Shown piece by piece: positions 17,572 to 25,909 of a DNA stretch of 64,000 nucleotides; position 1 is the stretch's first letter, and every line of letters starts with the position of its first letter. The stretch is from Streptomyces sp. CB02414. GTDB taxonomy: Bacteria; Actinomycetota; Actinomycetes; Streptomycetales; Streptomycetaceae. Below the pieces are notes generated by a model. The model had not been told where the DNA came from and did no database searches. It worked only from the letters and a program-made list of their open reading frames with translations. The stretch lies in the NCBI RefSeq assembly GCF_001905385.1, contig NZ_LIPF01000004.1:124001-188000 (forward strand). Reading direction: 5' to 3'. A program made the position numbers and the translations under genes.

Positions 17572-18594
17572 TCAAGTGAGAATAGCTTCTCGTTTTATGT
17601 GCGACAAGGGTGCTGAGAAGCCGAGGGCGGCGAACGCTTCAGCGGCCGCGTGTGCCAGTGTCCGCACCTCCGCCGCACGCTGCGCGGACCGGTACACCGA
17701 TGTCTCCCGGTCGGTCCACCGGAAACGCAGCCGGCGTCCCGGTCCCGCCTGTCCGAGCAGGGGCAGGCAGAACCGCGAGGTGACACCGACGATCGGGTAA
17801 CCCGCCGTCAGGCTCCGGTAGCGGCCGAGGACGATGAGTTCGTCCGCGTGCGGGATCTGCAGCGCCCCGACGGGCACCCCGTGCGACACGATCTCGGCGT
17901 CGCCGTCCGGGTGCAGCACCGGCCCGTCGAGCCGGAGCCCCACATGGTCGGAGCGGGGGGTGACGGCGTACACCGAGTCCTCGATCAGCTCCCGGATGCC
18001 GGGGATGTCGTGGATGCCGTGGCTCGCGACGACGTCGACGACCCAGATGCCGTCGTCCAAGCGGGGGACTGGCACGGGGAGCCGGAACAGCGACGGCTCG
18101 AACGGCCGGTGGGCGAAGCCCCGGAACTCCGTCTCCAGCAGCAACCGGTCACCCCGCGACACGGTCTGCTGGAAGCCCATCCGGGCGTCCGGCGCGGCGC
18201 TGCCCAGCAGCCGTTTCGCGGCGAGCGTGCCGTTGACCGCCAGATAGGTGCGCATCCCGCGGCCGATGTCCGGGCGGACGCGGATCTCCTGCCCGGCCGG
18301 CACCACCAGGGGCGTCCAGGTGTCCGCGGGCATTCCGGCCACCGTCACCTCGGCCGGGACACCGGTCACCGACAGGAGCACGTCGGAGTCCGGCACCAGG
18401 GCCAGTTCGCCGCCGAGGCTCTCCAGGAGCGTCGCGGGCGCGGGGTTGCCCGCGAGCAGGTTGGCGACGACCGCCGCGTGCTGGTCGGCCGCGCCGCCCG
18501 TGGGCACGCCGAGCTGCTCGGAACCGAGCCGCCCGAGGTCCTGGAACGTCGTGACCCAGCCGGTGTGCGTGATGTCGAGTCCCACGGTCGTCAT
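17572..18594 (-). CDS. pxpC: 5-oxoprolinase subunit C-like (PxpC/KipA, biotin-dependent carboxyltransferase family)
   Basis: 340 residues; ATG at 18594 overlaps the PxpB stop (ATGA). Starts with TGWVTTFQDLGRLGSEQLGVPTGG-type signature (split FQDLGRLG and GVPTGGAADQHA) and ends with RFCLPLLGQAGPG and an RFRWTDRE segment, as in KipA/AHS2 proteins. With PxpB it forms the ATP-using part of 5-oxoprolinase-like enzymes, which phosphorylate and open lactams such as pyroglutamate. The last codons overlap a GAGAATAG repeat that may control the SDR gene. Confidence 0.5.
   Translation of the reverse strand: MTTVGLDITHTGWVTTFQDLGRLGSEQLGVPTGGAADQHAAVVANLLAGNPAPATLLESLGGELALVPDSDVLLSVTGVPAEVTVAGMPADTWTPLVVPAGQEIRVRPDIGRGMRTYLAVNGTLAAKRLLGSAAPDARMGFQQTVSRGDRLLLETEFRGFAHRPFEPSLFRLPVPVPRLDDGIWVVDVVASHGIHDIPGIRELIEDSVYAVTPRSDHVGLRLDGPVLHPDGDAEIVSHGVPVGALQIPHADELIVLGRYRSLTAGYPIVGVTSRFCLPLLGQAGPGRRLRFRWTDRETSVYRSAQRAAEVRTLAHAAAEAFAALGFSAPLSHIKREAILT
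17578..17591. promoter_or_regulatory. Candidate operator in front of the SDR gene
   Basis: GAGAATAGCTTCTC: GAGAA and TTCTC arms 4 bases apart, in the last codons of pxpC. TGAGAATAG recurs at 21999-22007 in the promoter region of the same operon. On the minus strand TCTCACTT occurs twice, 20 bases apart, between here and the SDR start. Probable regulator: the TetR at 14918. Confidence 0.5.
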
Positions 18595-19328
18595 GCGCGG
18601 TCCTCCACCGGCAGCAGGAAACCGGCGTCCAGCCCGTCCGCCTCGGCCCGGGTCACCGGGAGGAAGCGCACGACGTCACCGGGGGCGAACGAGACGGGTT
18701 CCGGACGGGTGATGTCGACGATGGTGTGCGGGGTGCGGCCGACCACCCTCCACCCGGTGGGTCCGGGGAACGGCTGGATGATGGCGTTGGTGCCCGCGAT
18801 CATCACCGATCCGGGGACGACGTCGGTACGCGGTTCGGCGCGTCGGCGGACCGGCCGGGGCACCTTCAGCCCGTCCATCATGGGCGCCATCGCCGCGCCC
18901 AGCAACGAGATGGTGAACGTGGAGTCCGCGATGGCCTCGACGACCCCGGCGGGGGAGCGGTCCAGTTCCCGTGCCACCGATGCCAGGTCGGGGCCCGCCT
19001 CGTCGTCGAAGACGACCGGGATCTCGAAGGTGCGCGCTTCCCGCGCGCCGCCTGCGCCCGTGGTGGGCGCGGGCGCCCACTCCGCGACCAGGCGAGCGGC
19101 GTACTCCATGTGCGGCAGGGCCGTCCGCAACGGGTCGAACTCGATGAGCAGCGACTCCAGACCGGAGACGACGTCGAGGACGCCGGGCGGCCGGTGGGCC
19201 AGAAAGCGGTCCCGAAAGGCGACGATCGCGGCCCTGCGGATCGTCTGCTCGGGGTGGGGGATGGTCAGCATGACCGCCGAGTCCCCGAAGGGCTCGACGG
19301 TGACGGCGCCGTACGGTGCTGTGGTCAT
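18591..19328 (-). CDS. pxpB: 5-oxoprolinase subunit B-like (PxpB/KipI)
   Basis: 245 residues. The ATG at 19328 has AGGAG directly against it, unusually close. KipI/AHS1 family: GDSAVMLTI near the start, a Ser/Thr-rich middle and the C-terminal PGSVMIAGTNAIIQPFPGPT plus GWRVVGRTPHTIVD, which matches the AG...YP..SPGGW.L.GRTP core. Sits between pxpA and pxpC with 18 bases to the former and a 4-base overlap with the latter, the standard pxpABC arrangement. Works with PxpC as the kinase-like half of the complex. Confidence 0.5.
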   Translation of the reverse strand: MTTAPYGAVTVEPFGDSAVMLTIPHPEQTIRRAAIVAFRDRFLAHRPPGVLDVVSGLESLLIEFDPLRTALPHMEYAARLVAEWAPAPTTGAGGAREARTFEIPVVFDDEAGPDLASVARELDRSPAGVVEAIADSTFTISLLGAAMAPMMDGLKVPRPVRRRAEPRTDVVPGSVMIAGTNAIIQPFPGPTGWRVVGRTPHTIVDITRPEPVSFAPGDVVRFLPVTRAEADGLDAGFLLPVEDRA

Positions 19329-19346
19329 CTCCTGGTGCGCCCGGCC

Positions 19347-20162
19347 TCAGCGGGCCGACGCGGCCTCCGTCTTCCGTGCCTTCTCCGCCAGGACGTCCCG
19401 CAGACCGGTGACGCGGATGCCCTCGGCGTCCAGCGCGGCGCGCAGCGCGGTGCCGTTCTCCAGCACGGTGGGGTGGTCACCGTGCAGCAGCAGGATGTCG
19501 GCGTCGTGCCCGAGCGGGACCACGTTGCCGTTGACGGAACGGACCGTGCCCTCGCGCACGACCTGCCTGGCACGCTCACCGATGAGCTGCGGGTCGTGGA
19601 TGAGGCCGCCCTCGTGCGAGCGCGGCACCGGCATGCCGTCGTCGCCGTAACCGCGGTCGGCCAGGAAGACGTAGCCGACCTCCAGGCCGCGCTTGCGTGA
19701 CTCCTCGGCGAGCAGACCGCGCTGACAGATGACGATGTAGTCCTTGTTGTACGCGGCGACAGCCTCGGTGATGGCGCGGGCGTGCTTGGCGTCGGTCTGC
19801 GCGATCGAGCCCATGCGCCCGTGCGGCGCGACGTGGCTGATGGTGCCGCCGTGCACCCGGGCGAAACCGTCGAGCGCGCCGAGCTGGTAGAGCACGTCGG
19901 TGCGGATCTCCTCCTCGGTCGCCTCGATCAGGCGGCGGCCGAAGCCCACGAGATCGGGGTAGCCCGGGTGGGCGCCCAGCTCGATGCCGCGCTCGACGCA
20001 CTGGGCGACGGTCCGGTCCATGATGCGCGGGTCGCCGGCGTGGAAGCCGCAGGCGATGTTGGAGGAGGTGACGAGGCCGAGCAGGGCCTCGTCGTCCCCG
20101 ATGGTGTAGTTGCCGAAGCTCTCGCCGAGGTCGGCGACGACGGCTACGGAGTTGATTCCCAT
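19347..20162 (-). CDS. pxpA: 5-oxoprolinase subunit A-like (PxpA, LamB/YcsF family), divergent active site
   Basis: 271 residues, ATG at 20162 with CAGGAG 6 bases upstream. LamB/YcsF family: ADLGESFGNYTIGDDEAL, SSNIACGFHAGDPRIM, GAHPGYPDLVGFGRR and FLADRGYGDDGMPVPRSHEG, plus LLLHGDHPTV. The normally strict HVKPHGALYN stretch reads HVAPHGRMGS, so the lysine and the LYN triplet are lost. That points to a substrate other than plain 5-oxoproline. PxpA hydrolyses the phosphorylated lactam made by PxpB/C. First enzyme gene after the small protein and the transporter. Confidence 0.5.
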   Translation of the reverse strand: MGINSVAVVADLGESFGNYTIGDDEALLGLVTSSNIACGFHAGDPRIMDRTVAQCVERGIELGAHPGYPDLVGFGRRLIEATEEEIRTDVLYQLGALDGFARVHGGTISHVAPHGRMGSIAQTDAKHARAITEAVAAYNKDYIVICQRGLLAEESRKRGLEVGYVFLADRGYGDDGMPVPRSHEGGLIHDPQLIGERARQVVREGTVRSVNGNVVPLGHDADILLLHGDHPTVLENGTALRAALDAEGIRVTGLRDVLAEKARKTEAASAR

Positions 20163-20183
20163 GTGGTTCTCCTGGTGCGGGTT

Positions 20184-20384
20184 CTACGGTTCGGCGTGTG
20201 ATCGGGTGGCGGAGGGCGCCCCCCGGAGGAAGGCCACGGGCGGGACGAGGACGACGGGATGCTCGCCCCGTTCCAGGCCGCGCTCGACGTACTCGGCGAC
20301 GGCCCGGTTCCTGCGGACCGCGTCCACGGCCCGCGGGCGGCGCGGGTCATGGGCGTCGGCGCCGGGCGCGTGGACGGGTCCCAC
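20184..20384 (-). CDS. Small hypothetical protein within the lactamase operon
   Basis: 66 residues from GTG at 20384, with AAGGGAG 6 bases upstream, ending 21 bases before pxpA. Codon third positions are strongly GC. The protein has a charged helix VDAVRRNRAVAEYVERGLER followed by the hydrophobic GEHPVVLVPPVAFLRG. No family recognised and no membrane span. Conserved position between transporter and pxpA would support a real gene; at present only codon use, ribosome site and spacing do. Confidence 0.5.
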   Translation of the reverse strand: MGPVHAPGADAHDPRRPRAVDAVRRNRAVAEYVERGLERGEHPVVLVPPVAFLRGAPSATRSHAEP

Positions 20385-20440
20385 GGCGGCTCCCTTCGAG
20401 GAGCGGTGTTCGGGCTGTTGACGGCCCGGTGGGCGGTGGC

Positions 20441-21817
20441 TCAACGGGCGGCGAGCGGCCGGCCCTTGGTCTCGCGGACGAAGACCAGGCTCACCAGGGT
20501 TATCAGTGCGGTGACGATGGCGGCGAACGCGGGCACCAGCTGGGACCCGGTCGACTCGATCAGCTCGGTCATCACCAGCGGGGCGCTGCCGCCGAAGATG
20601 ATGGTCGAGAGACTGAAACCGATGCTGTAGGCGGAGTAGCGCACCGTGGTCGGGAACATCTCGGCGAGGACCGTGTGAATGACCGCGGCGTGGCCGGAGA
20701 AGGCGACGGCCAGGACGACGGTGCCGATGCAGGCGAGTCCGGTGTGGCCCGTGGTGATGAGCTCGAACATCGGGTACGAGACGGCGGCCATGGCGATCGC
20801 GGACCCGGCGAGGACGGGCTTGCGGCCGATCCGGTCCGACAGACGAGCCATCAGCGGGATACAGAGGGCGATGGCGACCAGGCTGACCGCGGTGACCAGG
20901 AGCGCCCGCAGCATCGAGAAGTTGTTGTCGCCGAGCGAGGTCTTGAGGTAGGTCGGCATGTAGACGAACAGCAGGTAATAGCCGGGACCGTTGAGCGCGG
21001 GCAGGAAGATGGTCAGCACGATCGCCCTGAGGTGACGGGGCGAGCCGAGCGCCTCGCGCAGCGGGTTGCGCGCGACGGTGTTCTGCTCGCGCAGCGCCTC
21101 GAAGTGGGGGGTCTCCTCCAGTCGGCGGCGGATGTAGAAGCCCACGTAGCCGAGCGGGACGGCGAGCAGGAACGGCACCCGCCAGGCCCAGGAGGTCATC
21201 GCGTCGTCACCGAGCACCGTGATGAGCAGGGCGGACAGGACGCTGCCGACCATGAGGGCGACGAACGACCCGACCGCGATGAAGCTCATCATGTAGTTGC
21301 GGCGGTGGTCCGGCGCGTACTCGCCGACGAAGGACATCGCCCCGGCCACCTCGCCTCCTGCGGAGAAGCCCTGAAGCACCCTCAGCAGGACCAGCAGAAT
21401 GGGCGCGGCGATGCCGATGACGTTGGAGGACGGGATCAGGCCGATGGCCGCGGTCGAGGCCGAGATGAGTATCAGCAGGGCGGCGAGCAGGCTCTTGCGG
21501 CCGATCCGGTCCCCGATGTAGCCGCAGATGACGCTGCCGAACGGCCGCGCGACGAAGCTGACGAGGAAGCCGACGTTGGTGAGGAAGAGGCTGCCCGCGT
21601 CTCCCTCGCCCATGATGGTGAGGGCGAGGTAGGTGACCAGCAGGCCGTAGATGCCGTAGTCGTACCACTCGACGAAGGAACCGATCGCGCCGGCGACCGT
21701 GGCCTTGCGGACGTCCTTGTCCCGGGAGGAGACGACGTCGACGGCCGCGGCGTCGATGGTGTCCGACGCCGCTTCGTGACGATCTGAGGTGGTGCCGAGC
21801 CGATCTGACGTTGTCAT
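20441..21817 (-). CDS. MFS transporter, metabolite:H+ symporter (MHS) family
   Basis: 458 residues, 12 predicted helices. Typical MHS features: AGAIGSFVEWYDYGIYG in helix 1, RPFGSVICGYIGDRIGRKS in loop 2-3, RVLQGFSAGGEVAGA in helix 4 and the loop 8-9 motif SDRIGRKPVL. This family takes up organic acids and small zwitterions (ProP, KgtP, ShiA). First gene of the operon and divergent from the sugar-acid genes at 22296. ATG at 21817 has a weak ribosome site. Likely imports the compound processed by PxpABC. Confidence 0.5.
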   Translation of the reverse strand: MTTSDRLGTTSDRHEAASDTIDAAAVDVVSSRDKDVRKATVAGAIGSFVEWYDYGIYGLLVTYLALTIMGEGDAGSLFLTNVGFLVSFVARPFGSVICGYIGDRIGRKSLLAALLILISASTAAIGLIPSSNVIGIAAPILLVLLRVLQGFSAGGEVAGAMSFVGEYAPDHRRNYMMSFIAVGSFVALMVGSVLSALLITVLGDDAMTSWAWRVPFLLAVPLGYVGFYIRRRLEETPHFEALREQNTVARNPLREALGSPRHLRAIVLTIFLPALNGPGYYLLFVYMPTYLKTSLGDNNFSMLRALLVTAVSLVAIALCIPLMARLSDRIGRKPVLAGSAIAMAAVSYPMFELITTGHTGLACIGTVVLAVAFSGHAAVIHTVLAEMFPTTVRYSAYSIGFSLSTIIFGGSAPLVMTELIESTGSQLVPAFAAIVTALITLVSLVFVRETKGRPLAAR

Positions 21818-21999
21818 ACGCGTTCACTTTCGGTGTCGCGGACCCCTGCGTGGTGTCCTGACGGCGTCGAGGTATGCCTGCTCGCCCCGGTGCGGGCGGG
21901 GAGCGTAGAGGGGAACCCCGGGAGAGGGAGTGACGTGTTCCGGGGCTGTCGGCATGCGGATCACAGCGCCGCGCCCAAGATGCGACTTCAATCGCGAAT

Positions 22000-22019
22000 G
22001 AGAATAGGTTCGCATTCTC
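22000..22019. promoter_or_regulatory. Candidate operator in the divergent MFS/RraA promoter region
   Basis: GAGAATAGGTTCGCATTCTC: GAGAAT and ATTCTC arms, 8 bases apart. It shares TGAGAATAG with the site at 17578 and lies about 180 bases upstream of the MFS start. The rest of the 478-base intergenic region has no gene. Confidence 0.5.
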
Positions 22020-22165
22020 GCGGCGGTCAAGGACTCGTGTTGCCCCGAAGTTAACCTTCCGATTCCGTCGTGATTCCCGGTCTGAAGCGGGGGTCGGAAG
22101 GTGGTCCGACCGCAGCTCACCCTTGTGCTGCGCCACGGATGTATGCAGACTGACTCAAGCGAAAC

Positions 22166-22179
22166 GCGAAAGTTTTCGC
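22166..22179. promoter_or_regulatory. Candidate operator upstream of the sugar-acid operon
   Basis: GCGAAA-GT-TTTCGC, perfect 6-bp arms around 2 bases, about 115 bases before the RraA-like gene. It differs from the GAGAATAG sites, so a different regulator is likely, perhaps an IclR, GntR or LacI-type protein encoded elsewhere. Confidence 0.5.
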
Positions 22180-22295
22180 ACTTCCGGGTGGTGGCGGTTC
22201 CTCCCCCTGTCTTCCGCCCCGTGGCGCCGGCGTGACCACGGCGACCACGGCCACCCTCGTCGCCACTGCGATCAGTTCCCCGCAAGGAGTTGCCG

Positions 22296-22934
22296 ATGAC
22301 CCAGGACAACGTGCGCGTCCACACCGAGTGGAACCGCGTCGAAGAGAAACTGCTGGACCGGTTCCGGGCCCACTCGGTGGCCAACCTCGGTGACGCCCTG
22401 GACCGGTTGAACATCGTCGACGGCGGCATCGTGCCTGTCTGGAACGGCGCCAAGGCCGTCGGCACGGCGCTGCCGGTCCTCTCCGTGGCGGGCGACAACA
22501 AGGCCGTGATCGCCGCGCTGGAGCACATACGCCCCGGCGACATGCTGGTCATCAACGCGTTCGGCTACGAGGGCCGCGCCATCATGGGTGACAACCTCGC
22601 CCAGCGCTTCGCCGTCCACGGCGCGGCCGGCGCGGTCGTGGACGGCTATGTCCGCGACGCCGCCATCATCCACGACCTCGCCTTCCCGGTCTTCGCCCGC
22701 GGACTCACACCCGCCGGTCCCTTCAAGAACGGCCCCGGCACCATCGGCGAGGCGGTCGCCATCGGCGGTGTCGTCGTTCACCCCGGCGACATCATCGCCG
22801 CCGACGGTGACGGGGTCATCGTCATCCCGCCGCATCGTGCTGAGGAAGCACTTGAAGCGGTCGAGGCCGTCGTCGCCCGGGAGGCGGCCCTGGACGCCGA
22901 GGTCGAAACGCTGCGCGCCGAGGCCGCCAGGTGA
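22296..22934 (+). CDS. RraA-like/HMG aldolase-family protein
   Basis: 212 residues, ATG at 22296 with AAGGAG 6 bases upstream. Family core GYEGRAIMGDNLAQRFAVHG, then GAVVDGYVRDAA (metal-binding Asp) and FARGLTPAGP, HPGDIIAADGDGVIVIP. Proteins of this fold are class II pyruvate aldolases (HMG/CHA aldolase), oxaloacetate decarboxylases or the RNase E inhibitor RraA. In a Streptomyces sugar-acid operon an aldolase or decarboxylase is the sensible reading. Its stop overlaps the next start (GTGA). Confidence 0.5.
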   Translation: MTQDNVRVHTEWNRVEEKLLDRFRAHSVANLGDALDRLNIVDGGIVPVWNGAKAVGTALPVLSVAGDNKAVIAALEHIRPGDMLVINAFGYEGRAIMGDNLAQRFAVHGAAGAVVDGYVRDAAIIHDLAFPVFARGLTPAGPFKNGPGTIGEAVAIGGVVVHPGDIIAADGDGVIVIPPHRAEEALEAVEAVVAREAALDAEVETLRAEAAR

Positions 22935-23998
22935 CCGCCGCGCCGACGCCACCGGAACGCTTGCGCGTCGCGGTGGCCGCCCCACTGTCCGAGGAGAACC
23001 GCGCCCGCATCCAGGAGCTGGAACCGCGCGTCGACCTCGTCGTCGACCCCTCGCTGCTGCCGCCGATGCGCTGGCCCGCCGACTTCGCCGGCGACCCCGA
23101 CTGGCACCGCACCCCCGAGCAGCAGTGCGCCTACGAGGCGGCGATCGACTCCGCCGACGCGCTGTACGGCATACCCGACGTGGACCCCGCCGCCCTGGCG
23201 CGCGCCGTACGGGCCAACCCGCGGCTGCGCTGGGTGCACACGATGGCCGCGGGCGGCGGCGGACAGGTGAAGGCCGCCGGACTCGACGCCGGCGAGCTGG
23301 ACCGGGTCGCCTTCACCACGTCCGCCGGTGTGCACGGCCGTCCGCTGGCCGAGTTCGCCGTCTTCGGCGTGCTCGCGGGTGCCAAGCACCTGCCCCGGCT
23401 CCAGCGCCAGCAGCGGGCGCGGGAATGGAGCGGCCGCTGGACGATGGGCCAGGTGCACCGGCAGACCGTTCTCGTGCTGGGCCTCGGCGGGATCGGCCGC
23501 CGTGTCGCGGCGTCGTTGGACGCACTGGGCGCGACGGTCGTCGGCACCAGCCGCCGGGACGTCACCGTCCCCGGCGTCTCCCGCGTCGTCCACCCCGACC
23601 GGATCACCGGGCTGGCCCCCGACGTTCACGCCGTCGTCAACACGCTGCCCGGCACCGACGCCACCCACCACCTGCTCGGCGTACGGTTCTTCGACGCCCT
23701 CAAGCCGGGCGCCACGGTCGTCAACGTCGGCCGGGGAACCGTGGTCGACGAGGCCGCGCTGGTCGCCGCGCTCGGCTCCGGACGGGTCGGCTTCGCCGCC
23801 CTGGACGTCTTCGAGACCGAACCGCTGCCCGCGCACAGCCCGCTCTGGGACGACGGCCGGGTGCTGGTGAGCCCGCACACCGCGGCACTCGACGCGGCGG
23901 AGGACCGGCTCATCGCCGAACTCTTCGCCGCCAACGCGACCCGCCTCCTCGACGGACAGTCACTCCTCAACCGCGTCAACACGGTCGAGTTCTACTGA
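22931..23998 (+). CDS. D-isomer-specific 2-hydroxyacid dehydrogenase
   Basis: 355 residues, GTG at 22931 coupled to the RraA-like gene. NAD(P)-binding loop GLGGIGRRVAASLDALGA; TSRRD after the next strand suggests NADPH. Catalytic set visible: Arg in NVGRGTVVDEAAL region, Glu in DVFETEPLP and His in SPHTAAL. Likely reduces a keto sugar acid (for example 2-ketogluconate) or glyoxylate/hydroxypyruvate. The insert at residues 45-65 (PADFAGDPDWHRTPEQQ) is longer than usual. Cytoplasmic. Confidence 0.5.
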   Translation: MTAAPTPPERLRVAVAAPLSEENRARIQELEPRVDLVVDPSLLPPMRWPADFAGDPDWHRTPEQQCAYEAAIDSADALYGIPDVDPAALARAVRANPRLRWVHTMAAGGGGQVKAAGLDAGELDRVAFTTSAGVHGRPLAEFAVFGVLAGAKHLPRLQRQQRAREWSGRWTMGQVHRQTVLVLGLGGIGRRVAASLDALGATVVGTSRRDVTVPGVSRVVHPDRITGLAPDVHAVVNTLPGTDATHHLLGVRFFDALKPGATVVNVGRGTVVDEAALVAALGSGRVGFAALDVFETEPLPAHSPLWDDGRVLVSPHTAALDAAEDRLIAELFAANATRLLDGQSLLNRVNTVEFY

Positions 23999-24048
23999 GC
24001 CCCACCGAACCCGACCTGACGACCGAACGACCAGGAAGACCACCACGC

Positions 24049-24819
24049 ATGACCTCTCCCTTCGACCTCACCGGCAAAACAGCCCTGGTCACCGGATCGA
24101 GCCGCGGCATCGGACTGGGCATTGCCACCGGTCTCGCGGAAGCCGGAGCCACCCTCGTCCTCAACGGGGTCGATCCCGCCCGCCTCGAAGCCACCCGCGC
24201 CGCGCTCGCCGAACGGTTCGGCGAGGACCGCGTCGCGGCCCGCGCCTTCGACATCGTGGACGAGGACGCCGTCGCGGCGGCCCTCGCGTCGGTCGAGTCC
24301 GAGGTGGGCCCGGTCGACGTCCTGGTCAACAACGCCGGGGTCCAGCACCGCGAACTCCTCCTCGACGTAAGCCGGGAGAACTGGCAGCGAGTGCTCGACA
24401 CCAACCTCACCGGCGCCTTCGTCACGGGCCGACAGGTCGCCCGTCGGATGCTGCCGCGCCGCGCCGGCAAGATCATCAACATCTGCTCGGTACAGACTGA
24501 CCTCGCCCGCCCCACCATCGCCCCCTACACCGCGGCCAAGGGCGCCTTGCGCAACCTGACCCGGGCCATGACGGCGGAATGGGCCGGCGAGGGACTCCAG
24601 ATCAACGGCATAGCCCCCGGATACATCCACACCGAGATGACCCAGAACCTCGTCGACGACGAGGAGTTCAACTCCTGGCTCCTCGGCCGCACCCCCGCCC
24701 GGCGCTGGGGCACAGTGGCCGACATCGTCGGACCCGCCATCTTCCTCGCCTCCAGCGCCTCCGACTACGTCAACGGCCAGGTCGTCTTCGTCGACGGCGG
24801 CATGACGGTCGTCGTCTGA
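24049..24819 (+). CDS. idnO: Gluconate 5-dehydrogenase (IdnO-type SDR)
   Basis: 256 residues, ATG at 24049 with AGGAAG upstream. The match to IdnO-type SDRs is close: VTGSSRGIGLGIA, VNNAGVQHRELLLD, NLTGAFVTGRQVARRML, the long KIINICSVQTDLARPTIAPY with catalytic Tyr followed by TAAKGAL, and INGIAPGYIHTEMTQ. It reduces 5-keto-D-gluconate to D-gluconate. With the IdnD gene 15 bases downstream it forms the two-step L-idonate to D-gluconate route. Cytoplasmic, NADP(H)-dependent in known members. Confidence 0.5.
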   Translation: MTSPFDLTGKTALVTGSSRGIGLGIATGLAEAGATLVLNGVDPARLEATRAALAERFGEDRVAARAFDIVDEDAVAAALASVESEVGPVDVLVNNAGVQHRELLLDVSRENWQRVLDTNLTGAFVTGRQVARRMLPRRAGKIINICSVQTDLARPTIAPYTAAKGALRNLTRAMTAEWAGEGLQINGIAPGYIHTEMTQNLVDDEEFNSWLLGRTPARRWGTVADIVGPAIFLASSASDYVNGQVVFVDGGMTVVV

Positions 24820-24833
24820 GAAGGGAACCCTCC

Positions 24834-25877
24834 GTGTCCACCCGGTTCACCCACACCACCACCGCGGTCGTCGCCCACGGCGCCGGCGACGTCAGGGTCG
24901 AGGAGATCGGCCTGCGCTCCCCGGAGCCGCATGAGGCGGTCGTCACCGTGGCCTTCGGCGGGATCTGCGGTTCCGACCTGCACTACTGGAAGCACGGCGC
25001 CGTCGGCGAGTCCGTGCTGCGGGCCCCAATGGTCCTCGGACACGAGGTCGTCGGGACCGTCCTGCGGGCGGCGCCCGACGGCAGCGGCCCGGCCGCCGGC
25101 ACCCGCGTCGCGGTCCACCCCTCGCGGCACGAACCCACCGCTATCCGCTTCCCCCACGACCGGCCCAACCTCTCGCCGGGCGTGCGCTACCTCGGCTCCG
25201 CCGCACGCTTCCCACACACCGAGGGAGCCTTCGCCCGCGAGGTCGTCCTGCCCGCGGCCATGCTCCGCGAACTGCCGGAGAACCTCGACCTGCGCGTCGC
25301 CGCCCTGGCCGAACCGGCCGCCGTCGCCTGGCACGCCGTCTCGCGGGCCGGCGACGTGCGCGGCAAGCGCGTCCTCGTCGTCGGCAGCGGCCCCATCGGC
25401 GCCCTCGCCGTAGCGGTCGCCAAGCGGGCCGGCGCCGGTGAGATCGTGGCCGTCGACCTGCACGACACGCCCCGCCGGATCGCCACCGAGGTGGGGGCGG
25501 CACGAACCCTCGACGCGGGCGACGCCGAGGCCGTCGCCGCCGTCGACGCCGACGTGGTGATCGAGTCCTCCGGCAACCACCGGGGCCTCGCCTCCGCGCT
25601 CCGCGGCGCCACACGGGGCGGCACGGTGGTCATGGTGGGCCTGCTTCCCCAGGGAGACCAGCCGGTGCAGATCGCCCACGCCATCACCCGGGAGCTGAAC
25701 CTGGTCGGCTCCTTCCGGTTCAACGACGAGATCGACGAGGTGATCGCGGCCCTCGGCGACGGCTCCCTCGCCGTCGCACCGGTCGTCACCCACTGCTTCC
25801 CCGCCGCCGACGCCGTGGAGGCGCTCGCCGTCGCCGCCGACGCCTCGGTCTCCGGCAAGGTCCTCCTCGCGTTCTGA
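24834..25877 (+). CDS. idnD: L-idonate 5-dehydrogenase-like medium-chain dehydrogenase lacking the structural zinc cysteines
   Basis: 347 residues, GTG at 24834. Catalytic zinc site: Cys in GGICGSDLHYW, His/Glu in LGHEVVG and AEPAAVAWHA. GSGPIGALAVAVAK is the NAD(P) loop. The YLGSAARFPHTEGAF block matches the FFGSAxxFPHxxGGF of E. coli IdnD and supports the idonate call. The lobe that usually carries four cysteines (CGxCxxCxxG...C) reads HPSRHEPTAIRFPHDRPNLS and has none, so the structural zinc is absent. Oxidises L-idonate to 5-ketogluconate if the call is right. Confidence 0.5.
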   Translation: MSTRFTHTTTAVVAHGAGDVRVEEIGLRSPEPHEAVVTVAFGGICGSDLHYWKHGAVGESVLRAPMVLGHEVVGTVLRAAPDGSGPAAGTRVAVHPSRHEPTAIRFPHDRPNLSPGVRYLGSAARFPHTEGAFAREVVLPAAMLRELPENLDLRVAALAEPAAVAWHAVSRAGDVRGKRVLVVGSGPIGALAVAVAKRAGAGEIVAVDLHDTPRRIATEVGAARTLDAGDAEAVAAVDADVVIESSGNHRGLASALRGATRGGTVVMVGLLPQGDQPVQIAHAITRELNLVGSFRFNDEIDEVIAALGDGSLAVAPVVTHCFPAADAVEALAVAADASVSGKVLLAF

Positions 25878-25909
25878 CGCGACCGTCCCACCGAACGGAA
25901 GAACAACAC

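Noticed and set aside
20198..21787. 529-codon plus-strand frame opposite the MHS transporter
   Set aside because: Acidic/Gly-rich mirror translation with no motif; the transporter on the minus strand is clear.
24834..25877. Threonine or sorbitol dehydrogenase as the identity of the MDR gene
   Set aside because: The GSAxxFPH block and the adjoining IdnO gene favour idonate; still, the missing zinc site leaves room for another polyol.
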